Assembly: GCF_001426525.1 (NCBI RefSeq) | Contig: NZ_LMEW01000018.1 | Coordinates: 1-36,487 of the forward strand | DNA: 36,487 nt | Direction: 5' to 3' | Origin: Massilia sp. Root133 | GTDB taxonomy: Bacteria > Pseudomonadota > Gammaproteobacteria > Burkholderiales > Burkholderiaceae_D | Shown: in pieces, positions 20,960 to 29,212 of the stretch | Layout of the letters: each line of letters opens with the position of its first letter | Numbering within the stretch: the stretch's first letter is position 1 | The notes under the pieces: model-generated | Told to the model about the DNA's origin: nothing | Databases searched by the model: none | The model's input: the letters and a program-made list of their open reading frames with translations, nothing else | Program-made: the position numbers and the translations under genes

Positions 20960-20979
20960 TCCGGCCCCTGCCGCGTGAG

Positions 20980-21009
20980 AACCCCGCCCCGCGCGGGGTT
21001 TTGTCTTTG
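20980..21009 (+). terminator. Rho-independent terminator after the ComEA-like gene
   Basis: AACCCCGC (20980-20987) pairs with GCGGGGTT (20993-21000), followed by TTGTCTTTG. cysM therefore probably has its own promoter. A TAGAAT at 21060-21065 is a possible -10. Confidence 0.82.
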
Positions 21010-21095
21010 TACAAAAGTATTTCGGTTGCCGGTCCCATACGCGCCCCGTCAACTCGGATTAGAATGTCGGTTTCGCGTTCGCAAAAGAGTAGGCA

Positions 21096-21998
21096 ATGGC
21101 ATACAAGACCATCGAAGACACGATCGGCAATACCCCGCTGGTGCGGCTGGTGCGCATCCCCGGGCCGGAAGCGGCGGCCCGCAACAACATCATCCTCGGC
21201 AAGCTCGAAGGCAACAACCCGGCGGGTTCCGTGAAGGACCGCGCAGCGATGTCGATGCTGCGCGGGGCCGAGGCGCGCGGCCAGATCAAGCCCGGCGACA
21301 CGCTGATCGAAGCGACGAGCGGCAACACGGGGATCGCGCTGTCGATGGCGGCCGCGATCCGCGGCTACAAGATGGTGCTGGTCATGCCGGACAACCTGTC
21401 CATCGAGCGCCGCCAGAGCATGGCCGCGTACGGCGCCCAGATCATCCTGACGCCGAAGACGGGCGGCATGGAATACGCGCGCGACCTGGCCGAGCAGATG
21501 CAGAAAGATGGCCAGGGCATCATCCTCGACCAGTTCGGCAACCAGGACAACCCGCGCGCCCACTACGAGACGACCGGACCGGAAATCTGGCGCGACACGG
21601 AAGGCCGCGTCACCCACTTCGTCAGTGCGATGGGCACGACCGGCACCATCATGGGCGTGTCGCACTACCTGAAGGAACAGAACGAAGCGATCCGCATCAT
21701 CGGCGCGCAGCCGGAGGAAGGATCGTCGATCCCCGGCATCCGCAAATGGCCGGAAGCCTATCTGCCGAAGATCTTCGATAAATCGCGCATCGACCAGGTC
21801 GAGAATGTGACCCAGGCCGCGGCGGAACAGATGGCACGCCGCCTGGCGGCCGAAGAGGGTATTTTCTGCGGTATTTCCGCGGCCGGCGCCTGCGAAATCG
21901 CCTTGCGTATCTCGCAAACGGTGGAGAATGCGACGATCGTGTTCATCGTCTGCGACCGCGGTGATCGTTATCTGTCGACGGGTGTGTTCCCCGCCTGA
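21096..21998 (+). CDS. cysM: Cysteine synthase B (O-acetylserine sulfhydrylase CysM)
   Basis: Protein of 300 residues, a fold type II PLP enzyme making cysteine from O-acetylserine and sulfide or thiosulfate. The PLP lysine is K47 in NPAGSVKDRAA. TSGNTG (74-79) binds the substrate carboxylate, and GTTGTI binds the PLP phosphate. MAYKTIEDTIGNTPLV and the short length favour CysM over CysK. The C-terminal VFIVCDRGDRYLSTGVF is typical. It is convergent with the small HTH gene. Confidence 0.95.
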   Translation: MAYKTIEDTIGNTPLVRLVRIPGPEAAARNNIILGKLEGNNPAGSVKDRAAMSMLRGAEARGQIKPGDTLIEATSGNTGIALSMAAAIRGYKMVLVMPDNLSIERRQSMAAYGAQIILTPKTGGMEYARDLAEQMQKDGQGIILDQFGNQDNPRAHYETTGPEIWRDTEGRVTHFVSAMGTTGTIMGVSHYLKEQNEAIRIIGAQPEEGSSIPGIRKWPEAYLPKIFDKSRIDQVENVTQAAAEQMARRLAAEEGIFCGISAAGACEIALRISQTVENATIVFIVCDRGDRYLSTGVFPA

Positions 21999-22044
21999 TT
22001 GCTTGTGTGCCCGGCGCGGGTTCTCGGCGCTGGGTCTTCCCCAT

Positions 22045-22141
22045 CCCGCATCCGCTGCGGGGAAATACTATGCCTGACCCGGCAATCCGATCGTTCGGGA
22101 GGCCGGCAGAGTCGGGCGGTGCGGCGGCGTCAGTGGCCGCC
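22045..22141. other. Stem-loops between convergent cysM and HTH genes
   Basis: CCCGCA/TGCGGG (22045-22050 and 22056-22061) and GGCGGC/GCCGCC (22123-22128 and 22136-22141) are perfect stems without T tracts. They may delimit the two convergent transcripts. Nothing else is seen in 21999-22164. Confidence 0.35.
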
Positions 22142-22164
22142 GTCCGGTCCGGTGCGTGCCATTA

Positions 22165-22506
22165 TTACTCGCTGCCGCCTGCGTTGCCGTCCTTGTCTTT
22201 CGGCTTGAACTGCTTGTCGCTGATGCGGAACTTGGCACGGCGGTCGCCCATCAGGTAGCGCAGGTCACGGATCGACAGATCGGAGACTTCGTGCATGCGG
22301 ATCAGCAGCGAAGCGCCGACCGGCAGACGGTGGTGGCGGATCTTCGAGATCACCGGCGGCGCAACTTCCAGGGCGCGCGACAGTGCAGCGTCGTTCTTCA
22401 GGCGCAGGTTCTCGATCAGGGTGTCGAGCAGGCGATTCGGGTTGTATTGCAGCAGTTCGTCGTTTTCCGAATCGCTGTTCATATCGATACCGACTTGGTT
22501 CGTCAT
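22165..22506 (-). CDS. Small helix-turn-helix (XRE-like) protein, function unknown
   Basis: Protein of 113 residues. The core (NPNRLLDTLIENLRLKNDAALSRALEVAPPVISKIRHHRLPVGASLLIRMHEVSDLSIRDLRYLMG) has the spacing of an XRE-type DNA-binding fold, with the recognition helix probably PPVISKIRHHRL. The C-terminal tail is charged (KFRISDKQFKPKDKDGNAGGSE). AGGA 10 nt before the ATG at 22506 supports that start; an internal ATG at 22482 is possible. Upstream lies an unusually AT-rich control region with a palindrome over a -10 box, which would suit autoregulation. It is not a recognised antitoxin and has no toxin partner beside it. Confidence 0.75.
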   Translation of the reverse strand: MTNQVGIDMNSDSENDELLQYNPNRLLDTLIENLRLKNDAALSRALEVAPPVISKIRHHRLPVGASLLIRMHEVSDLSIRDLRYLMGDRRAKFRISDKQFKPKDKDGNAGGSE

Positions 22507-22580
22507 GATTCACTATTCCTATGAGGGTTTGTCAGAGCTCGCGGCGGAACTTCCACTCCTGTAAGGATATGAAAGTTTCT

Positions 22581-22611
22581 ACTAAATTATACAACTAATT
22601 TCCAATTTAGT
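22581..22611 (-). promoter_or_regulatory. Candidate promoter and operator of the HTH gene
   Basis: A perfect TATAAT on the minus strand (22591-22586) lies inside an inverted repeat, ACTAAATT (22581-22588) with AATTTAGT (22604-22611). A third related half-site, ACTAATTT, is at 22594-22601. Binding there would cover the -10 box. The predicted leader is about 75 nt. Confidence 0.45.
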
Positions 22612-22796
22612 ACTTAAGAGCAATAAGATCAGTGGCTTTCGTTGAGTTCGTTGTCCCATCGCAACAATAGCCGCAATGCAATTCTCTCACAAACTCACTG
22701 AGAACATCATTGTATTTTATTTAAACTTAAGTGTAGAGCAATTAACGATGCGCTGCCGCACAATTAGGAATTGAGTAGCGGAATGACAACTTGTGA

Positions 22797-22870
22797 GGGG
22801 GTATCGGGGAGGATCCTATGTTTCTCAGGAGAACTGTCCATGAGAAATAAGCATACCCCCGGGGAGTATG
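22797..22870. other. Two-level stem-loop in the AT-rich island
   Basis: The outer arms GGGGGTAT (22797-22804) and ATACCCCC (22853-22860) are perfect. The inner arms TTTCTCA (22821-22827) and TGAGAAA (22841-22847) are perfect. A competing hairpin CATAC/GTATG (22852-22870) can form instead and, read on the minus strand, is followed by CTTATTT, so it might weakly terminate mltB. Confidence 0.45.
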
Positions 22871-22950
22871 AGGTTGTCACGACGGCATGACTCGGCCGTA
22901 TTTATGACAATGCTGTTACAAACTGATACAAAGTTGTTGGTTCGAGGACA

Positions 22951-24099
22951 CTAGATCCCGCGCGCCAACCGCACCGCACGGCCTAATTCGACCACGGACA
23001 TGGCATAGAAATAACTGCGATTGTATTTAGTGATAGCAAAAAAGTTAGCGTTCGCCACCCAATACTCCGTCGGGTCCGCCCCGTTTTGTAAATCGACGAG
23101 GCCGTACAGGCGGCCATCCGGCAGGGCCGTGCGCGTGGCGACGCCGGCACCGTCCAGCTCGCCTGGACGGTAACGCGCTTCCAGGCCGCCGAGCAGCCCT
23201 TGCCAGGCGAGACTGGGCGCCACGTTGGCCGGGAACACGGCCGGCCCCGTGTTGTTGCGATCCCAGCCGTGCTCGACGAGGAAGTTGGCCACGCTGCCGA
23301 TCGCATCGGCGGCCGAGCCGCGCAGGTCGACGATGCCGTCGCCGTCGAAGTCCACGCCATATTTCAAGATATTGCCCGGCATGAATTGCGGCATGCCGAC
23401 GGCGCCCGCGAACGAGCCCAGCAGCGAGAACGGGTCGATGTTTTCCTTGTGCGCCAGCAGCAGTGTGTTTTCCAGTTCGCCGCGGAAGAACGCCATGCGG
23501 TCGGCGCGGTTCGGCGTTTCCGGATAGGCGAAGGCGAGGGTGGTCAGGACGTCGACGACGCGGAAGCGGCCCGTGTCGCGGCCATAGATCGTTTCCACGC
23601 CGAGGATGCCGACGATGATCTCGGCCGGCACGCCATACGTCGCCTCCGCGCGCGCGAGGAGGTCGGCGTTCTCGTTCCAGAAGCGCACACCCGCGTTGAT
23701 GCGGATCGGCTCGATGAAGCGGTCGCTGTACGCCTGCCAGTTCTTCGGCTTGCCGGGCGGCGCCGGTTTTACGAGCTGGACGGCGGAATCGATGAAGCGT
23801 GCCCGTTTGATCACATCCTCGACCTGCGCGCGCTCGAAACCGTTGCGGGCGACGATGTCGTCCTCGAAATCGCGCACGGCCTGCCAGTCGCTGAAATTGA
23901 CGGCCTCGCCGTCGTAATCGATGGCGGGGCGGGCGGGGGCGGCGGCTTGCGCTTTCTTGCCGGCCTTTTTTGCCGCCTTGGCGGCCTTGGCGGATTTCGC
24001 CGTGGCCTTGGTGTGATGGAGCGAGGATGCGGCGAGGGCATCCGCCGCCGGCCCGGCGCCGATGGCCAGGGCAAGCAGCAGGGAAGCGAAGGATTTCAT
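22951..24099 (-). CDS. mltB: Lytic murein transglycosylase B
   Basis: Protein of 382 residues cleaving the MurNAc-GlcNAc bond of peptidoglycan to give 1,6-anhydro products. The signal peptide ends near ALA-A (about 23); no lipobox cysteine is seen, so it should be soluble in the periplasm, unlike lipoprotein MltB of E. coli. A Lys/Ala-rich linker (31-57) follows. The catalytic glutamate is E169 in VGILGVETIYGRDTG. FAGAVGMPQFMPGNILKYGVDFDGDGIVDL and the SVANFL region are typical of the SltB/MltB family (GH103). The ATG overlaps the transglutaminase stop as ATGA. The open frame continues far upstream but only as an antisense shadow. Confidence 0.96.
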   Translation of the reverse strand: MKSFASLLLALAIGAGPAADALAASSLHHTKATAKSAKAAKAAKKAGKKAQAAAPARPAIDYDGEAVNFSDWQAVRDFEDDIVARNGFERAQVEDVIKRARFIDSAVQLVKPAPPGKPKNWQAYSDRFIEPIRINAGVRFWNENADLLARAEATYGVPAEIIVGILGVETIYGRDTGRFRVVDVLTTLAFAYPETPNRADRMAFFRGELENTLLLAHKENIDPFSLLGSFAGAVGMPQFMPGNILKYGVDFDGDGIVDLRGSAADAIGSVANFLVEHGWDRNNTGPAVFPANVAPSLAWQGLLGGLEARYRPGELDGAGVATRTALPDGRLYGLVDLQNGADPTEYWVANANFFAITKYNRSYFYAMSVVELGRAVRLARGI

Positions 24100-26072
24100 C
24101 GAACTCGGGACAGCAAATCTCTCAGGATGGGAACGAGGCCGGTGCCCGGACTCTGCGGTCCGTAGCGGTAAGCGCTGTAGCGGCGCAGGAATTCCGTCGC
24201 GGCCGCGCCAGTCTCGGGAGCCAGGTCGGCGGCGGCGAGGCGCTGCGCGTACGCGGTCGGCCCTTCGTCCGGCGCACGCGGCATGCCAAGCTGGCCGAGG
24301 CGCTGGCACAGGAGCGAGTATAGCGCATCGACGGGGTCGGCTTTCCGCCTCTGCGAGAATTTTCTTACCAGGAACAACATGGCGCAGAGCATGGCAATGA
24401 GCGCCAGGCTTTGCCAATGGGACAATCCTTCTTGTAAGCGTTGCACGAGATGCCGCTGGCGTTGCGGCGTGTAATTCAGCACCCACTGGTTCCAGCCATT
24501 GTTGACGGCGCCGAACATGTACCGGATGCGGCCGAGGAGCGAGTCGGGATCGGGCTGCAGCAGCCGGCCCAGGCCTTCGAGGCCGAACGGCGCCGGCGGC
24601 AGCGCACGCGCCAGGCTGCGCTGGACGCGCTCCGGCGCCACGGCGGCCGTCGGGTCGATACGTACCCAGCCGCGCCGCGGCAGCCACACCTCGGCCCACG
24701 CATGCGCGTCCGACTGGCGCACGGTGAGGTAGCCGTCGATCGGGTTCATCTCGCCGCCCTGGTAGCCCGTGACGACGCGCGCCGGTACGCCCGCCGCGCG
24801 CATCAGGAACACGAAGGCGCCCGCGTAATGCTCGCAAAAGCCCGCGCGCGTGCCGTACAGGAAATCGTCGATCGAGTCGCGGCCGGGCAGCAGCGGCGGT
24901 TGCAGCGTGTAGACGAAACCGCCGTCCGCAAACAGGCGCAGCACGTCCGCCACGCGGCGCGCCGGATCGGGCTGGGACGCCAGCGCCTGGCCGGCCGCGC
25001 GCGTGCGCGGATTCAGGCCGTAGGGCAGCATCAGCCATTGCCCGTCGACGGGCGACGCGTCGGTCTGCAGGCTGTAGTGCACGAAGGAGACGAGGTCGTA
25101 GCGCACGCGCTCGCCGATCGGGTCGAGCGACCGGAATTCCAGTTCGCCGGACAGCGTCACGCCGTGTCCCGGCAACTCGGGAATGGCGCGCGGCATCTCG
25201 AGCGCGAACAGCCAGCGCGTGTTCGACGGTTCCAGCGTGACCTGGTAGCCGACCGGTGTGCCGCCCACGGACAGCGACAGTGCCTGCGGGCGCGTGTGGC
25301 GGGACGGGCGCACGCGCGTCCAGGTGCGGCCGTCGTAGCTGCCCAGCACGGGGCCGCGCCAGTACAGTTGCGGCTGCGCGGGCACGGGCCCGTCGAATTT
25401 CACGCGGAACGCGACGTCTTCCGACTGCGCCAGGTTCGACATCTGGCCGGGCGCCATCGTGTCGGACAGGCCGCTCTGCGCGCCGTGCGACGCGTCCGGC
25501 ATGCCCCACAGCGGCCCTTCGATGCGCGGGAACAGGACGAACGCGGCGCCCGCCAGCGGCAGCGCCAGCCCGAGCAGCTTCGCGCCCATCCACAGGCGCG
25601 TACGCAGCGGGGGCACGGCGCCCGTCAGCTGGAACGACAGCTGCGTGGCCAGCAGCGCGACGAGCGACGCCAGCATCAGCAGGGCCGTCGGGATCGTCTG
25701 CGAATAAAAGAAATTGGTGAGTACCAGGAAGTAGCACAGGAACACGACGACGAACAGGTCGCGCCGCGCATGCATCTCCAGCATCTTGAAGGCGACGAGG
25801 AGGACGAGCATGGCGACGCCCGCGTCGCGTCCCAGCAGGGTGTGATAGCTCTGCAGCACGCCGAACATCGCGGCCGCCGCGATCGGCACGAGGAGCACGT
25901 TCGACGGCATGCGCCGGCCCAGCAGGGTGATCGCGGCGCGCGAGGCCAGCGTGGCGCCGCACAGCAGGCTCACCCACACGGGCAGGTGGGCCGCGTGCGG
26001 TGCCAGCACGAGCAGGCTGCTGGCGATCAGCAGCAAGGTATCCTGCTTGTCCCGTGACAGGAGCACCTTCAC
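24096..26072 (-). CDS. TgpA-like transglutaminase membrane protein
   Basis: Protein of 658 residues. About six transmembrane helices occupy the first 200 residues (DUF3488/TgpA N-terminal region). A large periplasmic transglutaminase-like domain follows, with the triad C413 (GFCEHYAGAF), H457 (SDAHAWAEVW) and D473 (RIDPTA). A further membrane helix (LALIAMLCAMLFLVRKF) and a cytoplasmic DUF4129-like tail end the protein. P. aeruginosa TgpA is essential and acts in the envelope; its substrate is unclear. The start is GTG at 26072, overlapping the DUF58 stop by 4 nt (GTGA), with GGAGGAG upstream. It belongs to a four-gene overlapping operon. Confidence 0.92.
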   Translation of the reverse strand: MKVLLSRDKQDTLLLIASSLLVLAPHAAHLPVWVSLLCGATLASRAAITLLGRRMPSNVLLVPIAAAAMFGVLQSYHTLLGRDAGVAMLVLLVAFKMLEMHARRDLFVVVFLCYFLVLTNFFYSQTIPTALLMLASLVALLATQLSFQLTGAVPPLRTRLWMGAKLLGLALPLAGAAFVLFPRIEGPLWGMPDASHGAQSGLSDTMAPGQMSNLAQSEDVAFRVKFDGPVPAQPQLYWRGPVLGSYDGRTWTRVRPSRHTRPQALSLSVGGTPVGYQVTLEPSNTRWLFALEMPRAIPELPGHGVTLSGELEFRSLDPIGERVRYDLVSFVHYSLQTDASPVDGQWLMLPYGLNPRTRAAGQALASQPDPARRVADVLRLFADGGFVYTLQPPLLPGRDSIDDFLYGTRAGFCEHYAGAFVFLMRAAGVPARVVTGYQGGEMNPIDGYLTVRQSDAHAWAEVWLPRRGWVRIDPTAAVAPERVQRSLARALPPAPFGLEGLGRLLQPDPDSLLGRIRYMFGAVNNGWNQWVLNYTPQRQRHLVQRLQEGLSHWQSLALIAMLCAMLFLVRKFSQRRKADPVDALYSLLCQRLGQLGMPRAPDEGPTAYAQRLAAADLAPETGAAATEFLRRYSAYRYGPQSPGTGLVPILRDLLSRVR

Positions 26073-27088
26073 GCCGGCTCCTCCGGCAAGCCGTACAGCG
26101 CCAGCGCGCGCAGGCAAGCCGCCTGGTGCGCCGTGCCGAGCGTCACGGGGTAGCGGATGCGGCCGAGGATGAAGCCATAGGGCAGGGCGCGCTGCTCCGC
26201 TTCCAGCACCCAGCGGGCCATGCGCGCGAGGCGCAGCTCCACGTCGAGCCGGGCGGGCAGTGTGTTGAAGTCGAGCACGAGTTCGTCGACCGTGCCGCCC
26301 TCGAAATGCTTGGTGACGAGCTGGCCGCCCAGCTCCGGATCGAGGCGCGCGATCTGGCGCCATGCGAGGTGGCGCAGCGGATCGCCCGGCTGGTAGCTGC
26401 GCACGCCGGCGAAATCATCGCTGCCGGTGCTGCCCGCGCCGTCGGGGCTGGGGCGGCCCAGCATCGGCAGCGGCGGCGCGTCCTGCTCGGGGAACGGGTA
26501 GACGAGGGCACGGCTGTCCGGCTGCCACCAGCTCCACGCGCGGAACAGGCCGAGCGGGAAGTGCGTGGCCAGGCGCACGCGCGGCGGACGCATCCATCCG
26601 CGCGCACGCGTGGCCGTGCGCAGCACGAGCGTCGTGCTGCCGCCGGCCGGCAGGTCGATGGCCAGTCTTGGCTCGGGCACGTGCTCGAAATCGATCCAGA
26701 CGGCGTAGCGGGCCAGGCGCGTCGGGTTCTCGACGCGCAGCTCGAACGGCGCGTCCTCGCCCGCATGCACGTCGGGCGCGCGGCCGGGGCTCAATACGAG
26801 GCCGGCCAGGTTGCGCGTCGTCTGCACCATGTCGACGATGGCGCAGGCGCCCGCGACGAACGTGAGGCCGAAGCCGAGGCCCAGGTTGTAGTTGATCGAA
26901 CCGACCAGGAGGACGAGCAGCAGCGCGCAAAACGCGAGGCCCGCGCGCGTGGGCAGGATGTAGACGCGCCGCTGGTTCAGCAGCACGCTGCCCTTGTCGT
27001 GGGCCGTCGTCTTCGTGCGCCACTGGACGCGCTTGCGGTTCAGCCAGCCATCGGGTCGTGCCATCGCCGGATCGGCTGCGGGGGCCAT
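26069..27088 (-). CDS. DUF58-domain protein
   Basis: Protein of 339 residues. Two adjacent hydrophobic helices (about 40-84, AGLAFCALLLVLLVGSINYNLGLGFGLTFVAGACAIVDM) anchor it. A beta-rich region follows, then the DUF58 signature SDDFAGVRSYQPGDPLRHLAWRQIAR, related to von Willebrand A folds. DUF58 proteins pair with MoxR ATPases as chaperone-like modules. The start ATG shares one base with the moxR stop (TGATG); an ATG 24 nt inside is an alternative. The open frame upstream into moxR is a shadow. Confidence 0.92.
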   Translation of the reverse strand: MAPAADPAMARPDGWLNRKRVQWRTKTTAHDKGSVLLNQRRVYILPTRAGLAFCALLLVLLVGSINYNLGLGFGLTFVAGACAIVDMVQTTRNLAGLVLSPGRAPDVHAGEDAPFELRVENPTRLARYAVWIDFEHVPEPRLAIDLPAGGSTTLVLRTATRARGWMRPPRVRLATHFPLGLFRAWSWWQPDSRALVYPFPEQDAPPLPMLGRPSPDGAGSTGSDDFAGVRSYQPGDPLRHLAWRQIARLDPELGGQLVTKHFEGGTVDELVLDFNTLPARLDVELRLARMARWVLEAEQRALPYGFILGRIRYPVTLGTAHQAACLRALALYGLPEEPA

Positions 27089-28008
27089 CAGACCGGGACC
27101 GATTTCTGCAACTGCAGCACGAGGTCGCGGCTGGCCATCGCCACGCCCTGCGCGGAACGCAGCGGCCGCAACCGGTGCGCGCACACGGGCACGAGCAGGG
27201 CCTGCACGTCTTCCGGGATCACGTGGTCGCGGCCTTCCAGCGCGGCCCACGCGCGCGCGGCCTGCAGCAGCGCGAGCGTGGCGCGCGGCGACAGGCCTTC
27301 CGCGAACAGCTTGCCCGAGCGCGAGGACTGCGCCAGGGCCTGCAGGTAGTCGATGAGCTTGTCGGAGGCGTGGATCGCGCGCAGCGAGCGCTGGGCGTCG
27401 AGCAGTTCTTCCGGCCGCATCACGGGCTCGATGGTTTTCAGCATCGCGCGCCGGTCCTCGCCCATCAGCAGGGCCCGTTCGGCGGCGGCGTCCGGATAGC
27501 CGAGCGACAAGCACATCAGGAAGCGGTCGAGCTGGGATTCCGGCAGGGGGAACGTGCCGACCTGGTGCGCGGGATTCTGCGTCGCGATGACGAAGAAGGG
27601 TTCCGGCAGCGCGCGGGTGACGCCGTCGGCCGTGACCTGCCGCTCTTCCATCGCTTCCAGCAGGCCCGACTGCGTCTTGGGGGTGGCGCGGTTGATCTCG
27701 TCCGCGAGCAGCACCTGGGTGAAGACCGGGCCGGGGTGGAAGACGAAGCCGCTCTTTTCGCGCTCGTAGACGGAAATGCCGGCGACGTCGGCCGGCAGCA
27801 GGTCGCTCGTGAACTGGACGCGGTTGAACTTCAGGCCCAGCGCCAGCGCGAGCGCATGGGCGAGGGTCGTCTTGCCGACGCCGGGCACGTCGTCGATGAG
27901 CAGGTGGCCGCCGGCCAGCAGGCAGGTCAGCGCAAGGCGGACTTGCCGGTCCTTGCCGACCACGATCTGGCTGACCTGGCGGGCGGCGGCGTGCAATTGA
28001 TTGAACAT
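27088..28008 (-). CDS. MoxR-family AAA+ ATPase
   Basis: Protein of 306 residues. Walker A is VPGVGKTT (41-48), Walker B is VLLADEINRA (D103, E104). The MoxR lid region GLSPRATLALLQAARAWAALEGRDHVIPEDV is present, and sensor 1 lies in VIATQNP. MoxR ATPases remodel or insert cofactors into client proteins, usually a DUF58/VWA partner encoded next to them, as here. GGAAG precedes the ATG. It is the first gene of the moxR-DUF58-transglutaminase-mltB unit, divergent from the deacetylase-like gene across 154 bp in which I recognise no clear promoter. Confidence 0.95.
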   Translation of the reverse strand: MFNQLHAAARQVSQIVVGKDRQVRLALTCLLAGGHLLIDDVPGVGKTTLAHALALALGLKFNRVQFTSDLLPADVAGISVYEREKSGFVFHPGPVFTQVLLADEINRATPKTQSGLLEAMEERQVTADGVTRALPEPFFVIATQNPAHQVGTFPLPESQLDRFLMCLSLGYPDAAAERALLMGEDRRAMLKTIEPVMRPEELLDAQRSLRAIHASDKLIDYLQALAQSSRSGKLFAEGLSPRATLALLQAARAWAALEGRDHVIPEDVQALLVPVCAHRLRPLRSAQGVAMASRDLVLQLQKSVPV

Positions 28009-28162
28009 GGATGGCTTCCGATGGTCGTTCCGGGGCGGCGGGGCACCCAGGCGTGGTAGATTAACGCTGTTAGCAATCCTGATATGCCTGCGGTTGCCTT
28101 TCGCATCGATTCTATGCGAGAACGGAGGGACTTGCGGTATCGATGAGCATCAACCAGGAATC

Positions 28163-29092
28163 ATGAGTACAGCCATTTACAGCCACCCGGACTGCGCCCT
28201 GCACCAGATGGGCAGCTGGCATCCCGAAGCCCCCGAGCGCCTGCGTGCCATCGAGGACCAGCTGATCCTCGCGCGCCTGGAGGGGCTCGTCGAGCGGGTG
28301 AGCGCGCCGCTGGCCGACGAAGCCGACATCCTGCGCAACCACACGCAGGGTGCGCTCGACCTCGTGCGCGACAACCTGCCGCAGGCGGGCGAACTCTATC
28401 CGCTCGACGGCGACACCCTGCTGTGCAAGGACAGCTACCGCGCCGCCCTGCGCGCGGCCGGCGCCGCCGTGGCCGCGACGGATGCGGTCATCGCCGGCAC
28501 CGTCGACAATGCCTTCTGCGCCGTCCGCCCGCCGGGCCACCATGCGCGGCCGGCGGAGCCCATGGGCTTCTGCCTCTTCAACAACGTGGCCATCGCCGCG
28601 CGCCGCGCGCTCGACGTGCACGGGCTGGAGCGCGTCGCCATCGTCGACTTCGACGTCCACCACGGCAATGGCACGGCGGAGTCGTTCAAGGACGACCCGC
28701 GCGTATTGATGGCCAGCTTTTTCCAGCATCCATTCTATCCGTACACGGAACCGGAACCGATCACGCCGACCTGCGTCAACGTACCGGTCCCCGCGTACTC
28801 GGGCGGCGACGTCGTGCGCAAGCTCGTCGTCGAACAATGGCTGCCCGCGCTGCACGCGTTCCGCCCGCAGATGATCTTCATCTCGGCCGGCTTCGACGCC
28901 CACAAGGAAGACGACATGGGCGGCATGGCCCTCGTCGAGGCGGATTACGCGTGGATCACGCACCAGGTCGCCGACATCGCCCGCCGGTACGCGGGCGGAC
29001 GCATCGTCAGCTGCCTGGAGGGCGGCTACGCGCTGTCGGCGCTGGGACGCAGTGTCGTGGCCCACGTCAAGGCCCTCGCGGAACTCGACTGA
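28163..29092 (+). CDS. Histone-deacetylase-family (class II type) hydrolase
   Basis: Protein of 309 residues of the arginase/deacetylase fold. It has RPPGHHA with H126 and H127, zinc ligands D164 and H166 in DFDVHHGNGT and D245 in SAGFDAHKEDD, and the transition-state tyrosine Y289 in LEGGYALSALG. Bacterial members deacetylate polyamines, acetoin-related compounds or proteins; the substrate here cannot be told from sequence. AGGA before the ATG at 28163 decides the start; an in-frame ATG at 28001 would overlap moxR. It probably stands alone. Confidence 0.92.
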   Translation: MSTAIYSHPDCALHQMGSWHPEAPERLRAIEDQLILARLEGLVERVSAPLADEADILRNHTQGALDLVRDNLPQAGELYPLDGDTLLCKDSYRAALRAAGAAVAATDAVIAGTVDNAFCAVRPPGHHARPAEPMGFCLFNNVAIAARRALDVHGLERVAIVDFDVHHGNGTAESFKDDPRVLMASFFQHPFYPYTEPEPITPTCVNVPVPAYSGGDVVRKLVVEQWLPALHAFRPQMIFISAGFDAHKEDDMGGMALVEADYAWITHQVADIARRYAGGRIVSCLEGGYALSALGRSVVAHVKALAELD

Positions 29093-29173
29093 AGCGCCGT
29101 CGGCAGGAGGGCCGTCGACCGGGACGGCCGCTGCAGCATCGCCCAGGGTGTCGTCGATTTGCGTGGACTAGGG

Positions 29174-29179
29174 TAAAAT
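29174..29179 (+). promoter_or_regulatory. Candidate -10 box of the ylqF gene
   Basis: TAAAAT lies 34 bp before the start codon, with no good -35. A GGCCGTC/GACGGCC hairpin (29110-29129) lies upstream, after the deacetylase gene. Confidence 0.35.
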
Positions 29180-29212
29180 ACCCGGTTGCACGCAAATTTT
29201 TGAAGGTAGAGC

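Larger units (their letters stand above)
22507..22950. other. AT-rich intergenic island (444 bp)
   Basis: Positions 22561-22740 are only about 34% GC by count, in a chromosome of roughly two-thirds GC. No gene of normal length is found. The region holds a -10/palindrome (22581-22611), a two-level stem-loop (22797-22870) and two overlapping micro-ORFs on the plus strand. The first is 22818-22850 (10 codons, GGGGAGGA four bases upstream). The second is 22840-22890 (16 codons, AGGAG eight bases upstream). Whether either is translated is unknown. Confidence 0.6.

Noticed and set aside
22165..22506. Toxin-antitoxin module with the small HTH protein as antitoxin
   Set aside because: No small partner gene lies beside it; the neighbours are cysM (convergent) and an untranslated AT-rich gap.
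22904..22953. A third micro-ORF starting at 22904
   Set aside because: It has no ribosome site and runs into the mltB stop region; nothing supports translation.
22951..25977. A 1008-codon frame that could look like an MltB fusion protein
   Set aside because: The N-terminal two-thirds is the out-of-frame reading of the transglutaminase gene; the signal peptide at 24099 and the ATGA overlap fix the true MltB start.
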